A stretch of 47,222 nt of DNA. It comes from Listeria grandensis FSL F6-0971. GTDB lineage: Bacteria > Bacillota > Bacilli > Lactobacillales > Listeriaceae. How positions within the stretch are numbered: the first letter of the stretch is position 1; every line of letters starts with the position of its first letter. Below are positions 26,769-36,443 of this stretch, one piece after another. The stretch spans positions 1 to 47,222 of the forward strand of contig NZ_AODD01000025.1 of the NCBI RefSeq assembly GCF_000525835.1. Reading direction: 5' to 3'. Under the pieces are notes generated by a model. It ran no database searches, was not told where the DNA came from, and saw nothing but the letters and a program-made list of their open reading frames with translations. Position numbers and translations under genes: made by a program.

Positions 26769-26942
26769 AAAAGCCTTCTCCCTATTTTGCCAATTGCGCG
26801 CGGAATAGAGAGAAGGCTATTATTTACAATACCTTCGCTCTCATCGATCAGGAAATCAATTCCTGCCACAGGTTAGCACCTTACAATACATGTAGGTTGC
26901 CGGGTTTCAAAGGGCCAGTCCCTCTACCGCTCTGGATAAGAG
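26769..26942 (-). ncRNA. SAM-I riboswitch (S-box) of metK
   Basis: On the minus strand the aptamer runs from CTCTTATCCAGAG (P1, 26942) through GAGGGACTGGCCC, AAACCCGGCAACC and GGTGCTAA to GATGAGAG (26838-26845). A terminator hairpin (AGCCTTCTCTCTATT / CCCTATTTTGCC-side complement with GGGAGAAGGCT) ending in TTTTTG follows at 26769-26818. SAM binding should favour termination. Confidence 0.96.
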
Positions 26943-26962
26943 TTTAATTTAGTTTTCACATC

Positions 26963-26991
26963 ATTGTAACATGTTTCATTAATCTTGTCAC
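26963..26991 (-). promoter_or_regulatory. Promoter of the metK riboswitch transcript
   Basis: GTGACA, 17 bases and TACAAT on the minus strand, about 20 bases before the aptamer. Confidence 0.7.
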
Positions 26992-27000
26992 GCACAAAAA

Positions 27001-27357
27001 TTACGAGTTGCACCCTCGTCCTTTTTTGCGAATATCACATGTCCGATTATCCGCAACGACTCGGTAGCCTAATCGTCCCGCAGGCTTAAAAATTGGAATG
27101 TACATAATCAACCCAATCAATCCGGTTAGTGGGAAACGTAACAACATTCGGCGAATTGCAAAGAACCCTTTTTTTGCGCTACCGGTTGGTGTAATCAAAT
27201 GAATCTCGCGTAGCAATTCTTCTTGTGTAAAACCTGTGTCCTGTGTTTCTTGGAGCGGCTTCCACTCGATGACTTTCATCCAGTCTAATTTTTCAAACAG
27301 TCGTTTCGTGGCTTTACAAAATCGGCAATTTTCGTCATATAAAACAATGTCTTTCAT
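27001..27357 (-). CDS. DCC-family (DUF393) thiol-disulfide oxidoreductase-like protein
   Basis: 118 residues. The family hallmark is YDENCRFC near the N-terminus (DxxCxxC) with YRVVADNR near the C-terminus, followed by a Cys-containing tail (RTCDIRKKGRGCNS). These are thioredoxin-fold proteins of unclear substrate. It is a lone gene between the metK promoter and a divergent small membrane protein gene. Confidence 0.85.
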   Translation of the reverse strand: MKDIVLYDENCRFCKATKRLFEKLDWMKVIEWKPLQETQDTGFTQEELLREIHLITPTGSAKKGFFAIRRMLLRFPLTGLIGLIMYIPIFKPAGRLGYRVVADNRTCDIRKKGRGCNS

Positions 27358-27483
27358 TTAGATATGCCTCCTCAAATTATATTTCCTGCTTACCATTCTT
27401 GCAAAACTATGTTAAAATGAATTTTATACGTCAGGAGTTTCCTAGATTGTATGAATGCTCGGTTCACCAAAGGAGAAGAAACT

Positions 27484-27768
27484 ATGATATTTTCAACGTT
27501 AACTTTGATTATTTTTGCGATTTTTATTATCGCTGTGTGCATTTTTGAATTTGTCTTAAAATGGCGCTGGTTCAAGTACTTTTTAGCAACGCTGGGCCTT
27601 GTCGCAAGTGGGATTATATTCTTTATTAGTTTTTATGGTGGCGGAGTTTCACAGGCAGAGATTGCCATATCCATCTTCATCGCGACGCTTGGCGAATATA
27701 TCTTTTCATTGATTATTAGCATTGTCGCTTGGGTTCGCCGTATGTCGAATAAGAACAAAGAAGCATAA
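27484..27768 (+). CDS. Small integral membrane protein, about three TM segments
   Basis: 94 residues from the ATG at 27484 (MIFSTLTLII), which has AAAGGAG 8 bases upstream. Hydrophobic segments lie near residues 3-23, 32-52 and 61-83, with a positively charged C-terminus (VRRMSNKNKEA). I do not recognise a family. Confidence 0.7.
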   Translation: MIFSTLTLIIFAIFIIAVCIFEFVLKWRWFKYFLATLGLVASGIIFFISFYGGGVSQAEIAISIFIATLGEYIFSLIISIVAWVRRMSNKNKEA

Positions 27769-27781
27769 CATTTATGAAAAG

Positions 27782-27815
27782 TTGAGTCTCTCCTATTTGT
27801 GAGGCTCAGCTTTTT
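27782..27815. terminator. Bidirectional terminator between converging genes
   Basis: GTTGAGTCTC pairs with GAGGCTCAGC, allowing two G-U pairs, with T-runs on both sides. Confidence 0.7.
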
Positions 27816-28057
27816 TAGTTGCTGGAGTTCAGCGATACTAATTCATATGTAATAATGGTTGTATCGTTTTCCCAGATCAGCTTTTGTGGTACAGCAATAC
27901 CGTTTGTTTCACTTTCTTTCGTTGTCCGGACTTCGATTGGCACATCAATTGGATAAATTCGATACCCATCCTTCACAAGCTCGAAAAAATTATCAGATAG
28001 ACGTTTTTCCTTTCCCTTCGTTACGATCATCGTGTTTACTTCTAGTGGCATTCCCAT
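27815..28057 (-). CDS. DUF2584 family protein
   Basis: 80 residues from the ATG at 28057 (MGMPLEVNTMIVTKGKEKR), with GGAGG 8 bases upstream. The start and the PIDVPIEVRTTKESE and ITYELVSLNSSN segments are characteristic of this Bacillales family of unknown function. It lies downstream of ytkD, slightly overlapping through its ribosome binding site, so the two are co-transcribed. Confidence 0.82.
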   Translation of the reverse strand: MGMPLEVNTMIVTKGKEKRLSDNFFELVKDGYRIYPIDVPIEVRTTKESETNGIAVPQKLIWENDTTIITYELVSLNSSN

Positions 28058-28062
28058 GCATA

Positions 28063-28539
28063 TTACCTCCAATTATTTATTTTTAGTTGCTCCAAAGCTC
28101 GCTTTATAACAACTTGCATGCCTTTATCGCGCATAAAAAAGCTAAAACATTCCTGCCTGACAATATCAGCTAAATTACCTGAAATAAGCGTTGGGCCTAG
28201 CGTTTCCATATAGTCGATTTGATTTACAAATGTCGTAACGTTTGCTAAATAGACCCGTTTTGTAAAAATACGCTCGGTAGTCTTCACTTTATATTGCGCT
28301 ATAATATATAATTTGTCTAATTTGGCGCCGGTTTCTTCCATTGTTTCGCGTCGCGCTGCTTCCTCATTCGTTTCATTAGGCTCACCTTTGCCACCAGGAA
28401 ACTCGATACCGCGCGTTTTATGCGTCGTAAATAGCCAGACATCATGAAATTTAGCGATGACGAGAACATCGTCTGCTTCTTCTGTCGCATCAAACTGGAT
28501 CGATACCGTATTACCGAGCGAATCTTGATACGTATACAT
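28063..28539 (-). CDS. ytkD: Nudix hydrolase, YtkD (8-oxo-dGTPase/RNA pyrophosphohydrolase type)
   Basis: 158 residues from the ATG at 28539 (MYTYQDSLG), with GAGGAG upstream; a TTG 24 bases earlier lacks a good site. The Nudix box is intact: GGKGEPNETNEEAARRETMEE carries the G-x5-E-x7-REx2EE pattern. The length equals that of Bacillus YtkD, which hydrolyses oxidised dGTP and can act on mRNA 5' triphosphates. Confidence 0.82.
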   Translation of the reverse strand: MYTYQDSLGNTVSIQFDATEEADDVLVIAKFHDVWLFTTHKTRGIEFPGGKGEPNETNEEAARRETMEETGAKLDKLYIIAQYKVKTTERIFTKRVYLANVTTFVNQIDYMETLGPTLISGNLADIVRQECFSFFMRDKGMQVVIKRALEQLKINNWR

Positions 28540-28613
28540 GCCACTCCTCTTTCTTTTTTTCAAATTTGTGGTACGATGAAGATATCTAATTTTACGATGA
28601 AGGTGATTTTAAA

Positions 28614-28871
28614 ATGAAGAAGATCATGTTGGGCGGTATTCAGCTATATCGCAAATATATTTCACCACTGAAGCCTGGGACTTGCCGCTTCTATCCTACC
28701 TGCTCGCAATATGGGATGGAAGCTATCACAGAACATGGTGCGTTAAAAGGCGGTTGGCTAACAATTAGAAGAATTTCTAAATGTCACCCCTTCCATAAAG
28801 GCGGTGTCGATCTAGTCCCAATGAAGTGCGACCATGAGGGGCACCATTATCACCATTATAATGAAAAATAA
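28614..28871 (+). CDS. yidD: Membrane protein insertion efficiency factor
   Basis: 85 residues. [28 protein letters not shown] is only partly listed here; its key features are YRKYISP, then [10 protein letters not shown], and KCHPFHKGG downstream. YidD is a small amphipathic protein at the inner face of the membrane assisting YidC. The His-rich tail (HEGHHYHHY) may bind metal. Confidence 0.95.
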   Translation: MKKIMLGGIQLYRKYISPLKPGTCRFYPTCSQYGMEAITEHGALKGGWLTIRRISKCHPFHKGGVDLVPMKCDHEGHHYHHYNEK

Positions 28872-28911
28872 GAGTAGGTGCAAGGAAGGTGTGCTTGTAA
28901 CTGCTCTTATT
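28867..28911 (+). terminator. yidD terminator
   Basis: AATAAGAG pairs with CTCTTATT across an imperfect inner stem, followed by CTTTC. Termination strength is uncertain. Confidence 0.5.
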
Positions 28912-28935
28912 CTTTCATGAAAAAATAATAAATAC

Positions 28936-28964
28936 TTGTGTTTTCATCCTATATACGGTATTAT
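28936..28964 (+). promoter_or_regulatory. Promoter of the zinc-binding lipoprotein gene
   Basis: TTGTGT, 17 bases and TATTAT, placing the start point just before the Zur-like palindrome. Confidence 0.65.
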
Positions 28965-28978
28965 GAATTTCTGATGTT

Positions 28979-28999
28979 AAATCGTAATGGCTACGATTT
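28979..28999 (+). promoter_or_regulatory. Zur-box-like operator
   Basis: Perfect 8-base arms AAATCGTA and TACGATTT around ATGGC. This closely matches the Bacillus Zur consensus (AAATCGTAAT, one base, ATTACGATTT). It covers the expected start of transcription, so zinc-loaded Zur would repress the gene. Confidence 0.8.
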
Positions 29000-29052
29000 A
29001 TTATTTTTAAGCATCAAATAAGAACGATTTCGATTTAGGAGGGTTACCTTTC

Positions 29053-30006
29053 ATGAAGAAAATAGCCATTTTACTTAGTTCTATCCTGCTTGTTTCTATT
29101 TTTATGGTCGGGTGTGGCAACAGCGACGCGCAGACGAAAGATAAGGACAAGTTGACCGTTTATACGACGGTGTATCCATTACAATACTTAGCGGCACAGA
29201 TTGGTGGCAATTATGTCGATGCGCATTCCGTGTATCCGGCTGGATCTGACGCCCACAGTTTTGACCCTTCACAAAAAGACATGATGAATATTGCAGATAG
29301 TGACCTGTTTTTCTATATTGGGCTTGGTATGGAAGGTTTTGTTGATAAGGCGAAACAATCGCTAAAAAATGAAAACGTGAAGTTTGCCGTGACCACCGAT
29401 GGCTTGAAATTACCGGCTACGACTCATGAAGAGGACGAAGATCACGACCATGAAGAGGACGAAGACGGACATGATCACGGTGATGTGAATCCGCACGTTT
29501 GGCTTGATCCGAACTATATGGTAACGATGGCAGGTGTTGTCAAAGATAATTTAAGCAAAGAACTCCCAGAACAAAAAGCAACATTTGAAAAGAATTATGA
29601 ACAGGTTGTATCGCAATTAAAAACGCTGAACAGTGACTATAAAACAATGGCCGCAAGCGCAAAGCATAAAGACTTTGTAACGGCGCATGCAGCCTACGGT
29701 TATTGGGAAAATGAGTACGGCTTGAAACAAATCCCGATCGCAGGTATTTCGACGAGTGACGAGCCTTCTCAAAAGAAATTAACCACGCTTGTGAACACGA
29801 TTAAGAAAGACAACATTCCGTATATTTTATTGGAGCAGAATACGAATTCCAAAATTGCGGACGTGATTCAAAAAGAAACCAACACGAAAACGATGAAATT
29901 GCATAATTTAGAGACATTGACACAGAAGGATATGGATGCAAATCGTGATTATATGTCGATCATGAAAGACAATTTAGCTGCGTTAGACAAAGCACTGAAT
30001 TATTGA
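29053..30006 (+). CDS. znuA: Zinc ABC transporter substrate-binding lipoprotein (ZnuA/AdcA-like)
   Basis: 317 residues. The lipobox MVGC (Cys21) follows a hydrophobic signal. The cluster A-I fold is recognisable: YTTVYPLQYLAAQIGG, GSDAHSFDPSQKD (metal His), VNPHVWLDP (metal His) and FVTAHAAYGYWENEYG. A His/Asp/Glu-rich loop (residues about 125-148) is typical of zinc rather than manganese binders. No permease or ATPase gene is next to it, so the transporter partners lie elsewhere. The Zur-like operator upstream fits zinc starvation control. Confidence 0.92.
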   Translation: MKKIAILLSSILLVSIFMVGCGNSDAQTKDKDKLTVYTTVYPLQYLAAQIGGNYVDAHSVYPAGSDAHSFDPSQKDMMNIADSDLFFYIGLGMEGFVDKAKQSLKNENVKFAVTTDGLKLPATTHEEDEDHDHEEDEDGHDHGDVNPHVWLDPNYMVTMAGVVKDNLSKELPEQKATFEKNYEQVVSQLKTLNSDYKTMAASAKHKDFVTAHAAYGYWENEYGLKQIPIAGISTSDEPSQKKLTTLVNTIKKDNIPYILLEQNTNSKIADVIQKETNTKTMKLHNLETLTQKDMDANRDYMSIMKDNLAALDKALNY

Positions 30007-30007
30007 G

Positions 30008-30043
30008 AAGAAGGCCAAGCGCTACATTATGCTTGGCCTTCTT
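30008..30043. terminator. Bidirectional terminator between znuA and menE
   Basis: Thirteen-base perfect arms (AAGAAGGCCAAGC and complement) with a 10-base loop. Confidence 0.9.
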
Positions 30044-31467
30044 TAATGTAATCTTTCTTTTAAACGATGGCGTTGCACTTTTTGCGAGGCCGTTTTTGGG
30101 AGCTTTTCTAAAAAGTAGAACTGTTGTGGTATTTTGAATTTGGCGAGGCGCTGTTCACAGAAAGTCAACAGTGACTGGCTCTCTATTCCAGTTTTTGTCA
30201 CAACAAACGCGACTGGTACCTCGCCCCATTTTTCACTTGGTGTAGCAACGACTGCGACTTCAGCAACACTCGGATGTTCTAGCAAAACATGCTCGATTTC
30301 TGTCGGATACACATTTTCACCACCCGAAATAATCAAGTCGGAGCGCCTTTCGAGAACAAAAAGGAATCCATCTTCGTCGATGTAGCCGATGTCACCTGTT
30401 TGGAACCAGCCATCCGCGTCAAACGCCCCTTCTGTCGCCTTTTCGTTATGCAAATATCCCGCCATGATCGAGGGGCCTTTTAGCAAAATTTCATCGTGCT
30501 CGCCGATTTTGACTTCAGCGGGAAATAGGGCTTTTCCAGCGGAACCGATTTTTTGCAATGCTTCTTCTGGTGGTAGTGTCACGATTTGAGAAGCTGTTTC
30601 CGTCATGCCAAATGACTGCACAAGCGGGATTCCATTTTCAAAGCAGGCCTCCAGTAGCGATTGACTAGCAGGTCCACCGCCGAGTAACATACAGCGAAAA
30701 TGAGGATGGTACGGCTCTTGAAAAACGTCCAACAAACGCTCAACCATCGTCGTAACCACTGAAATCATCGTAACTTCGCCGTTTCTCAGGAGCGCATCGG
30801 TGCGTCTGGCGTCAAAGTGTTCCTCCAAGTAAACTGGAATCCCATAAATCACCGAGCGCATCAAAATCGAAAGACCGCTAATATGGAAAATTGGCACCGC
30901 GCAAAGCCAGCTATCCGAAGCTTCCAGTCCAAGATTCAGCATCGAACCTGTCGCACTCCACCAATGGTTGCCAAACGTCTGCATCACGCCTTTAGGCTTC
31001 CCTGTCGTGCCTGAGGTGTACATAACCGAAGCAACCTCATCCATCGCAAAATTGGGAACAAGCGGGATATCCAAAACTGGCGCTGACATCACGCTACTAA
31101 ATGAATTAGCCTCCACATCCAAGCTCACCATCTTAGGTGCAAACTCATCCGCATAAAAACAACATGCCACCCGCGCATCTTGTATCTGAAACACGATTTC
31201 CGTTGCCGTTAACCGATTGTTCAAAAAAACAGTCCGCGCCCCTATTTGTTGTAGCGCATGAATCATCAAAAAAGTATCGCGATCATTTCTTCCCAGCAAA
31301 GCGACATACGCTCCTTGACGCACGCCAAACCCGCCAAGTTTCCCAGCCACCTTTTGCACCGCGTCATAAACCTCTACAAAAGTTTCTTGTTTATCATGAA
31401 AAACAAGCGCGGTCTTCTCTGGAGAAAGCCGCACTCGTTTTTCCAACCAATTGGTTAGTTCCATCAT
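30043..31467 (-). CDS. menE: 2-succinylbenzoate-CoA ligase
   Basis: 474 residues. Member of the acyl-adenylate-forming family: YTSGTTGKPKGVM is the P-loop-like motif, QSFGMTETAS the adenine-binding motif, and GWFQTGDIGYIDEDG and RRSDLIISGGENVYP the hinge region. It activates o-succinylbenzoate with CoA in menaquinone synthesis. Last gene of menF-menD-menH-menB-menE, 8 bases after menB. Confidence 0.95.
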   Translation of the reverse strand: MMELTNWLEKRVRLSPEKTALVFHDKQETFVEVYDAVQKVAGKLGGFGVRQGAYVALLGRNDRDTFLMIHALQQIGARTVFLNNRLTATEIVFQIQDARVACCFYADEFAPKMVSLDVEANSFSSVMSAPVLDIPLVPNFAMDEVASVMYTSGTTGKPKGVMQTFGNHWWSATGSMLNLGLEASDSWLCAVPIFHISGLSILMRSVIYGIPVYLEEHFDARRTDALLRNGEVTMISVVTTMVERLLDVFQEPYHPHFRCMLLGGGPASQSLLEACFENGIPLVQSFGMTETASQIVTLPPEEALQKIGSAGKALFPAEVKIGEHDEILLKGPSIMAGYLHNEKATEGAFDADGWFQTGDIGYIDEDGFLFVLERRSDLIISGGENVYPTEIEHVLLEHPSVAEVAVVATPSEKWGEVPVAFVVTKTGIESQSLLTFCEQRLAKFKIPQQFYFLEKLPKTASQKVQRHRLKERLH

Positions 31468-31475
31468 TTTTCACC

Positions 31476-32294
31476 TCAAGGGAATTTCGGAAATTGATCG
31501 AAGTCGGGATCACGTTTTTCTTTGAACGCGTCACGTCCTTCTTTTGCCTCGTCCGTTGTGTAGTAAAGAAGCGTGGCGTCACCAGCCAACTGCTGAATTC
31601 CAGCCAGGCCGTCCGTGTCCGCATTAAATGCCGCTTTGATAAAACGAAGCGCCGTCGGACTCTTCTTCAACATTTCCTTCGCCCAAGCAACCGTCTCTGT
31701 TTCTAGATCAGCCAGTGGTACGACCGTGTTAATCCAGCCCATTTCAAGCGCTTCGTCTGCAGTGTATTGACGGCACATAAACCAAACTTCCTTCGCTTTC
31801 TTGTGCCCAATCACGCGCGCCAAGTAGCCCGAGCCATAACCAGCGTCAAAACTGCCCACATTCGGCCCTGTTTGACCAAACTTCGCGTTGTCCGCTGCAA
31901 TTGTCAAATCACAAACGAGTTGCAACACATTCCCGCCGCCGATCGACCAACCTGCAACCATCGCGATTACTGGTTTTGGAATCACCCGAATCAAACGCTG
32001 CAAATCAAGCACGTTAAGGCGTGGAATATTGTCCTCACCAACATAGCCACCGTTCCCGCGAACCTTCTGATCGCCACCAGAACAGAATGCTTTGTCTCCT
32101 TCTCCTGTTAAAATAATCACGCCAACCTTCGAATCCTCGCGCGCAATCGTAAACGCATCAATCATTTCAATCACCGTTCTCGGCGTAAAAGCATTGTGGA
32201 CCTGCGGACGATCGATCGTAATCTTCGCGATTCCCTCAAATGTTTCGTACTTAATCTCCGTATAATCCTTCTCTTTCTTCCACTCAAAACCCAT
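31476..32294 (-). CDS. menB: 1,4-dihydroxy-2-naphthoyl-CoA synthase
   Basis: 272 residues, crotonase fold. [10 protein letters not shown] and [16 protein letters not shown] form the oxyanion hole region, and the N-terminus ([14 protein letters not shown]) is typical. It cyclises o-succinylbenzoyl-CoA. The ATG overlaps the menH stop (TAATG), with GAGGAGG upstream. Confidence 0.97.
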   Translation of the reverse strand: MGFEWKKEKDYTEIKYETFEGIAKITIDRPQVHNAFTPRTVIEMIDAFTIAREDSKVGVIILTGEGDKAFCSGGDQKVRGNGGYVGEDNIPRLNVLDLQRLIRVIPKPVIAMVAGWSIGGGNVLQLVCDLTIAADNAKFGQTGPNVGSFDAGYGSGYLARVIGHKKAKEVWFMCRQYTADEALEMGWINTVVPLADLETETVAWAKEMLKKSPTALRFIKAAFNADTDGLAGIQQLAGDATLLYYTTDEAKEGRDAFKEKRDPDFDQFPKFP

Positions 32295-33121
32295 TATTTC
32301 GTTCCTCCTCTAATTCGTAACCAATTGCGGACCGCATAGCCAAAGCTCTCCGGCTGCTCGATATGAATCGTATGCCCCGCATTTGAAAAAGTAATATATT
32401 TTGCATCGGGAAGCGCGGTTTTCATTTCCAGCGCAATCCCACAAAATTTCGGATCCTTCTGCCCCGCCAAAAGTAGCGTCGGCACCTGAAGCGTCGGCAA
32501 CTCCTCCCATAAAGAAGGCTGCGCGCCTGTCCCCATACCGTTAAGACTTCTAGCTAAACCGTGTGCCCGCTGATTCAGGCGTTCTGCCCGAATCTTGCGT
32601 TGCGTAGCTTCCGAGAGATGTTGCTGTGTCGCAAAAAGCGGCAACTTCTCCCAATCTGTCACAAAATTTGCGACGCCTTGCTCAGCGATTTTTTGCGCAA
32701 GTTCTGCGTCCTTCAAAACGCGTAAAGCCCGTGCCTCTTCTGATTCCAAACCCGGCGAAGCACTTTGCAAAACCAGTGTCTGGATGCGATCGGGATAGAA
32801 CGTCGCAAGCCCCAACGCCAATCTGCCACCCATCGAATATCCGAGCACAGATGCCTTTTCAGCGCCGATCCTGTCTAAAATAGCGATTAAGTCAGCAGCC
32901 TGCGACTCCATCGAATATCGCGACGTATCAAGCGGCGCATCTGTCGCACCATGCCCAAGCAAATCCACTATCACACAATGCCAATCCGCCGACAACATCG
33001 GTAAAACCGCATCATACGTCGCATGCGATCCTGTAAAGCCGTGAAGCAACAACAAGGTTCCGCGCGACGATGCATCCTGATTCGTCTCCACAACATGGTA
33101 TTCCACATCCCGAATCCGCAT
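32294..33121 (-). CDS. menH: SHCHC synthase (2-succinyl-6-hydroxy-2,4-cyclohexadiene-1-carboxylate synthase)
   Basis: 275 residues, alpha/beta hydrolase fold. [12 protein letters not shown] forms the oxyanion loop, [10 protein letters not shown] carries the nucleophilic Ser, and [11 protein letters not shown] has the catalytic His. It eliminates pyruvate from the MenD product. Position between menD and menB supports the assignment. Confidence 0.92.
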   Translation of the reverse strand: MRIRDVEYHVVETNQDASSRGTLLLLHGFTGSHATYDAVLPMLSADWHCVIVDLLGHGATDAPLDTSRYSMESQAADLIAILDRIGAEKASVLGYSMGGRLALGLATFYPDRIQTLVLQSASPGLESEEARALRVLKDAELAQKIAEQGVANFVTDWEKLPLFATQQHLSEATQRKIRAERLNQRAHGLARSLNGMGTGAQPSLWEELPTLQVPTLLLAGQKDPKFCGIALEMKTALPDAKYITFSNAGHTIHIEQPESFGYAVRNWLRIRGGTK

Positions 33122-33123
33122 CT

Positions 33124-34865
33124 TTATACCAACTCCGCACGAATCGCCGTCTTAATTGCTTCCCATAAAGCCCGATGACTATCCACATTTTCATACCGAT
33201 TCGTCTTCACCTCAATGATATCCAGCCCCTTATGGAAATGAGCCTGATCAAACGCATCATGAAGCTCATCCCAATTCCGCGCCTCATGAAAATCACCTTC
33301 GTAAAGCGCCGCAGCATAACGGAAATCAATATCTGCTCCCGTTCCAAACAACGTCTCAAAATACTTTGGCTCAGACGCTTGTGGTAAGAACGAGAAGATC
33401 CCGCCACCATTATTATTCACCACAATGATCGTCAAGTTTAACCCATATTTTTTCGCCATCAAAAGCCCATTCATATCATGATAAAACGATAGATCGCCAA
33501 TCAATAAATACATCGGCTGTTCCGTCAAGCTCGCACCAAGCGCCGAAGAGATCACACCGTCAATACCATTCGCACCGCGATTAGCAAGCATACGTATCTG
33601 TTTATCCACCTGTGCAAAATACGTATCGACATCACGAATCGGCATACTGTTACCGATGAACAAACCTGCCTTCTCCGGAATCCATTCACGCAGATCATAC
33701 ACAAGCTTTCCTTCATCCAGCACATCAAGCCTCTCCATATGCGCACTGATAACTGTTTTCACTTTTGCATTTAACGTTTTCCAAGATGCTGCCCAATCAG
33801 GCGCAGTCTTGTCTTGCCAACCATCCGTCAGCGCACCGACGAGGAAATGTTCATCGCAATGGATCATGTTGGTTACCGCTTTAATTGGATCTTTCCACGC
33901 CGCACCAGGATCAACGACGTAAAACATCACATCCTCTAGCGCCTCCAACCATTTCATAAGCGGTTTTGAAACCGGCATCGCACCAAAGCGAATCACGACT
34001 TCTGGCCGCAAAGCCGTGCGCGCCTCCTCCTCTTGCAAAATCGCATCATACTGGTCAATCACCGCATCACTAAGCGCGCCATAACTGCGTAACTGCGACA
34101 ATGGATCCGCCAAAATCGGCCAACCAATTTGCTCCGCGAGCGCTACTAATTTCGGCGAAAAGGCCTTTTTATCCAGTGGTCCTGCGACAAAAACGCCACG
34201 TTTCCCAGCACACGCCTCAATAATTTGCGCGATCACAGCGTCTTCTAGCACCTCATGCGTATAATAAATATGCACATGGCGACGTTTCTTTTCCGTCACT
34301 GCAAACGGCGACGGCTCCAAAACCGGCATCAACGGTTCGCGCAACGGAAAGTTCAAATGAACCGGCCCACGCGGCGCATTCATCGCGATATCGACAGCCT
34401 TCGAACCGTGCCATTTTGCAAACCGCAACATCTCCGTCGAATTTTCGGGCATCGCCATATCCGTGAAATCTTTGACATGCGTCCCAAATAGGCGCACCTG
34501 ATCCATCGCCTGCGGTGCCCCAACATTGCGTAACTCATGCGGCCGATCCGCCGTCAAAACAAGCAAAGGAACCTGCGACAAGTTCGCTTCTGCTACCGCC
34601 GGAAAATAATTCGCCGCCGCCGTTCCCGACGTGCATAACAAGACCACTGGTCGCTTCGAAGCCTTCGCAATCCCCAGTGCAAAAAATCCCGCCGAGCGTT
34701 CATCTACATCCACATAAATTTTTAGTGTCGGATGTTCTGCCATCAATAAAGCAATCGGCGTTGAGCGCGAACCAGGCTAATAACAGCTTCCTTCACACCA
34801 GCCTGTACCAATTCCTCAATAAAAGCCGCCAAATACTCCGTCATGACCTGTCTATGATCGTTCAT
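33124..34865 (-). pseudogene. menD: menD (SEPHCHC synthase), frameshifted near the N-terminus
   Basis: Reconstructed length about 580 residues, as in the ThDP-dependent MenD family. The true start is the ATG at 34865, overlapping the menF end by 14 bases (MNDHRQVMTEYLAAFIEEL). At 34772-34778 the coding strand reads AGCCTGG where AGCCCTGG is needed for the conserved ISPGSRSTP motif; one C is missing and the frame runs to a stop shortly after. The remaining 540 codons, open from MAEHPTLKIYVDVDERSAGF, contain the rest of the enzyme including GDLSFYHDMNGLL and NNNGGGIF for ThDP/Mg binding. As written the start-proximal part is separated from the catalytic body, so activity is doubtful unless this is a sequence error. 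Confidence 0.85.
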
Positions 34866-36247
34866 GTACTTTACCTCCTAATACCCGCAACATCGGCTGA
34901 AACTTAATCGCCGTCTCCGCAAGCTCTTCTGTTGGTACCGAATCCGCCACAATACCGCATCCTGCATACAGCAGTGCATTCGTATCGACAGTGAGCGCTG
35001 AGCGAATAGCAACCGCAAACTCACCACGATCTAGCGGGTCAATCCAACCAATCGGTGCCCCGTAGAAACCACGATCCATCTCTTCTTTCAAACGAATGAC
35101 CCCCATGGCCTCCGCTTGCGGCCAACCACCAAGCGCTGGTGTCGGATGAAGCGCCCGTAAGACATCCAGCAACTTCGCCTCGCCTCGGCGTCCCGAAACC
35201 GTCATATATAAATGCTGAATATCCCGATTCTTAAGCAATACCGGGCTCGCCGAAACCCGTACATCCTCACAAAATCGCGCCATCGTTTCCTTAATCATCT
35301 CTACAACAAAATGGTGTTCCGCCAAGTTCTTCGCATCACTAAGTAGCGTTTCACCGAACATCGCGTCCTCACTCGCCGACACGCCGCGCGCAATCGACCC
35401 TGCGACACAAGCAGACTCCAAATGAGACTCATCCGCCAACAATAAACGCTCAGGCGTCGCACCAAAGAAAGTACTCGCTCCATTTTCCAACACGAAACAA
35501 TAACTATTCCCCTGCTGCTCCTCCATATTCGCAATGATAACACTACTCGAAAGGAATCCATCAAATCCAAGTCGCATCCGCCGAGCCAATACAACTTTCT
35601 GCATATCAGGCGTTTCTTGCAATAAGCTCACAACCTCCGTTGCAGCATCCAGCCAAGCCTCCTCCGCCAAACGCTCCTCAAAAATACAAGTCACTTCTGG
35701 GTCACATCCAACTGGCGACACGGCAATGTTATCCCACTGCGCCATCACAGTCTCCACTTTCGCATAATCATCCGCCTCTTTAAGCCACAGATTCACCGAT
35801 AAATAGCAACGATTCTCCTTTTCCGTCACTAAAAAAAAGTGGCAAATAAAAAAATCCTTCCCCAAACTTCTCCCATTCAGGTGCTGTATCATGCTGATCA
35901 TCAAAACGAAACCCACCAAAATAAACGGCTCCACAAGCGATTTCCTCACTGTTTGTTACCGTCTTTCTGAGCACCTGCTCTTTTCTCGTATGTAATGCTA
36001 AAAACCTCTCCTGCCCCTGCTCCACGCACAACTGATCCATAACACCAAGACCCGCAAGTCGCAGCGTCCGCTCTTTATTTTGCCAGAAAAAACGCTCGCC
36101 TTTAAAAAAATTATTCCCTTGATCAAAAATGCGCTTTGCCTCACCATCAGGAATCTCTGAAACCCAGCTTAATAACACATCATCCTGTTGCGAAATTTGT
36201 TTACGCTTTGCCTGCTCAAATAGCTCTATCGGCAATGTTAAACCCAT
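34852..36247 (-). pseudogene. menF: menF (isochorismate synthase), frameshifted at a T8 run
   Basis: Two overlapping frames make one isochorismate synthase of about 465 residues. The N-terminal part (MGLTLPIELFEQ from 36247; an ATG at 36256 is also possible) ends ...GFFYLPLFF. The catalytic part continues FLVTEKENRCYLSVN and has the chorismate-binding domain: VVLARRMRL, SPERLL-like TPERLL, VAGSIARG, HLYMTVSGRRG, HPTPALGGWPQ and GFYGAPIGW. The break is at eight T residues (coding strand, 35831-35838), where seven keep the frame. It is the first gene of the men operon, divergent from menA. Confidence 0.85.
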
Positions 36248-36443
36248 ATAACTCATCTCTCCTTCATTGCCTTCACTCACCCATCCATTATAACAAAAGC
36301 CATCCATTTTTACACCTCTAGACACTTTACAAAAACGGGAGCAATCAGCCTTTAAAAAAGAATTATCCCATAATTATTGACTAATAGCGAAATAATGCCT
36401 AAAATTGAACAAGTATAAAGCTTTTATAAAAGGAGAGAAACAC

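Noticed and set aside
31137-31706. 189-codon plus-strand frame across menE and menB
   Set aside because: It is antisense to two well-conserved genes and has no family signature; its length results from the codon bias of the opposite strand.
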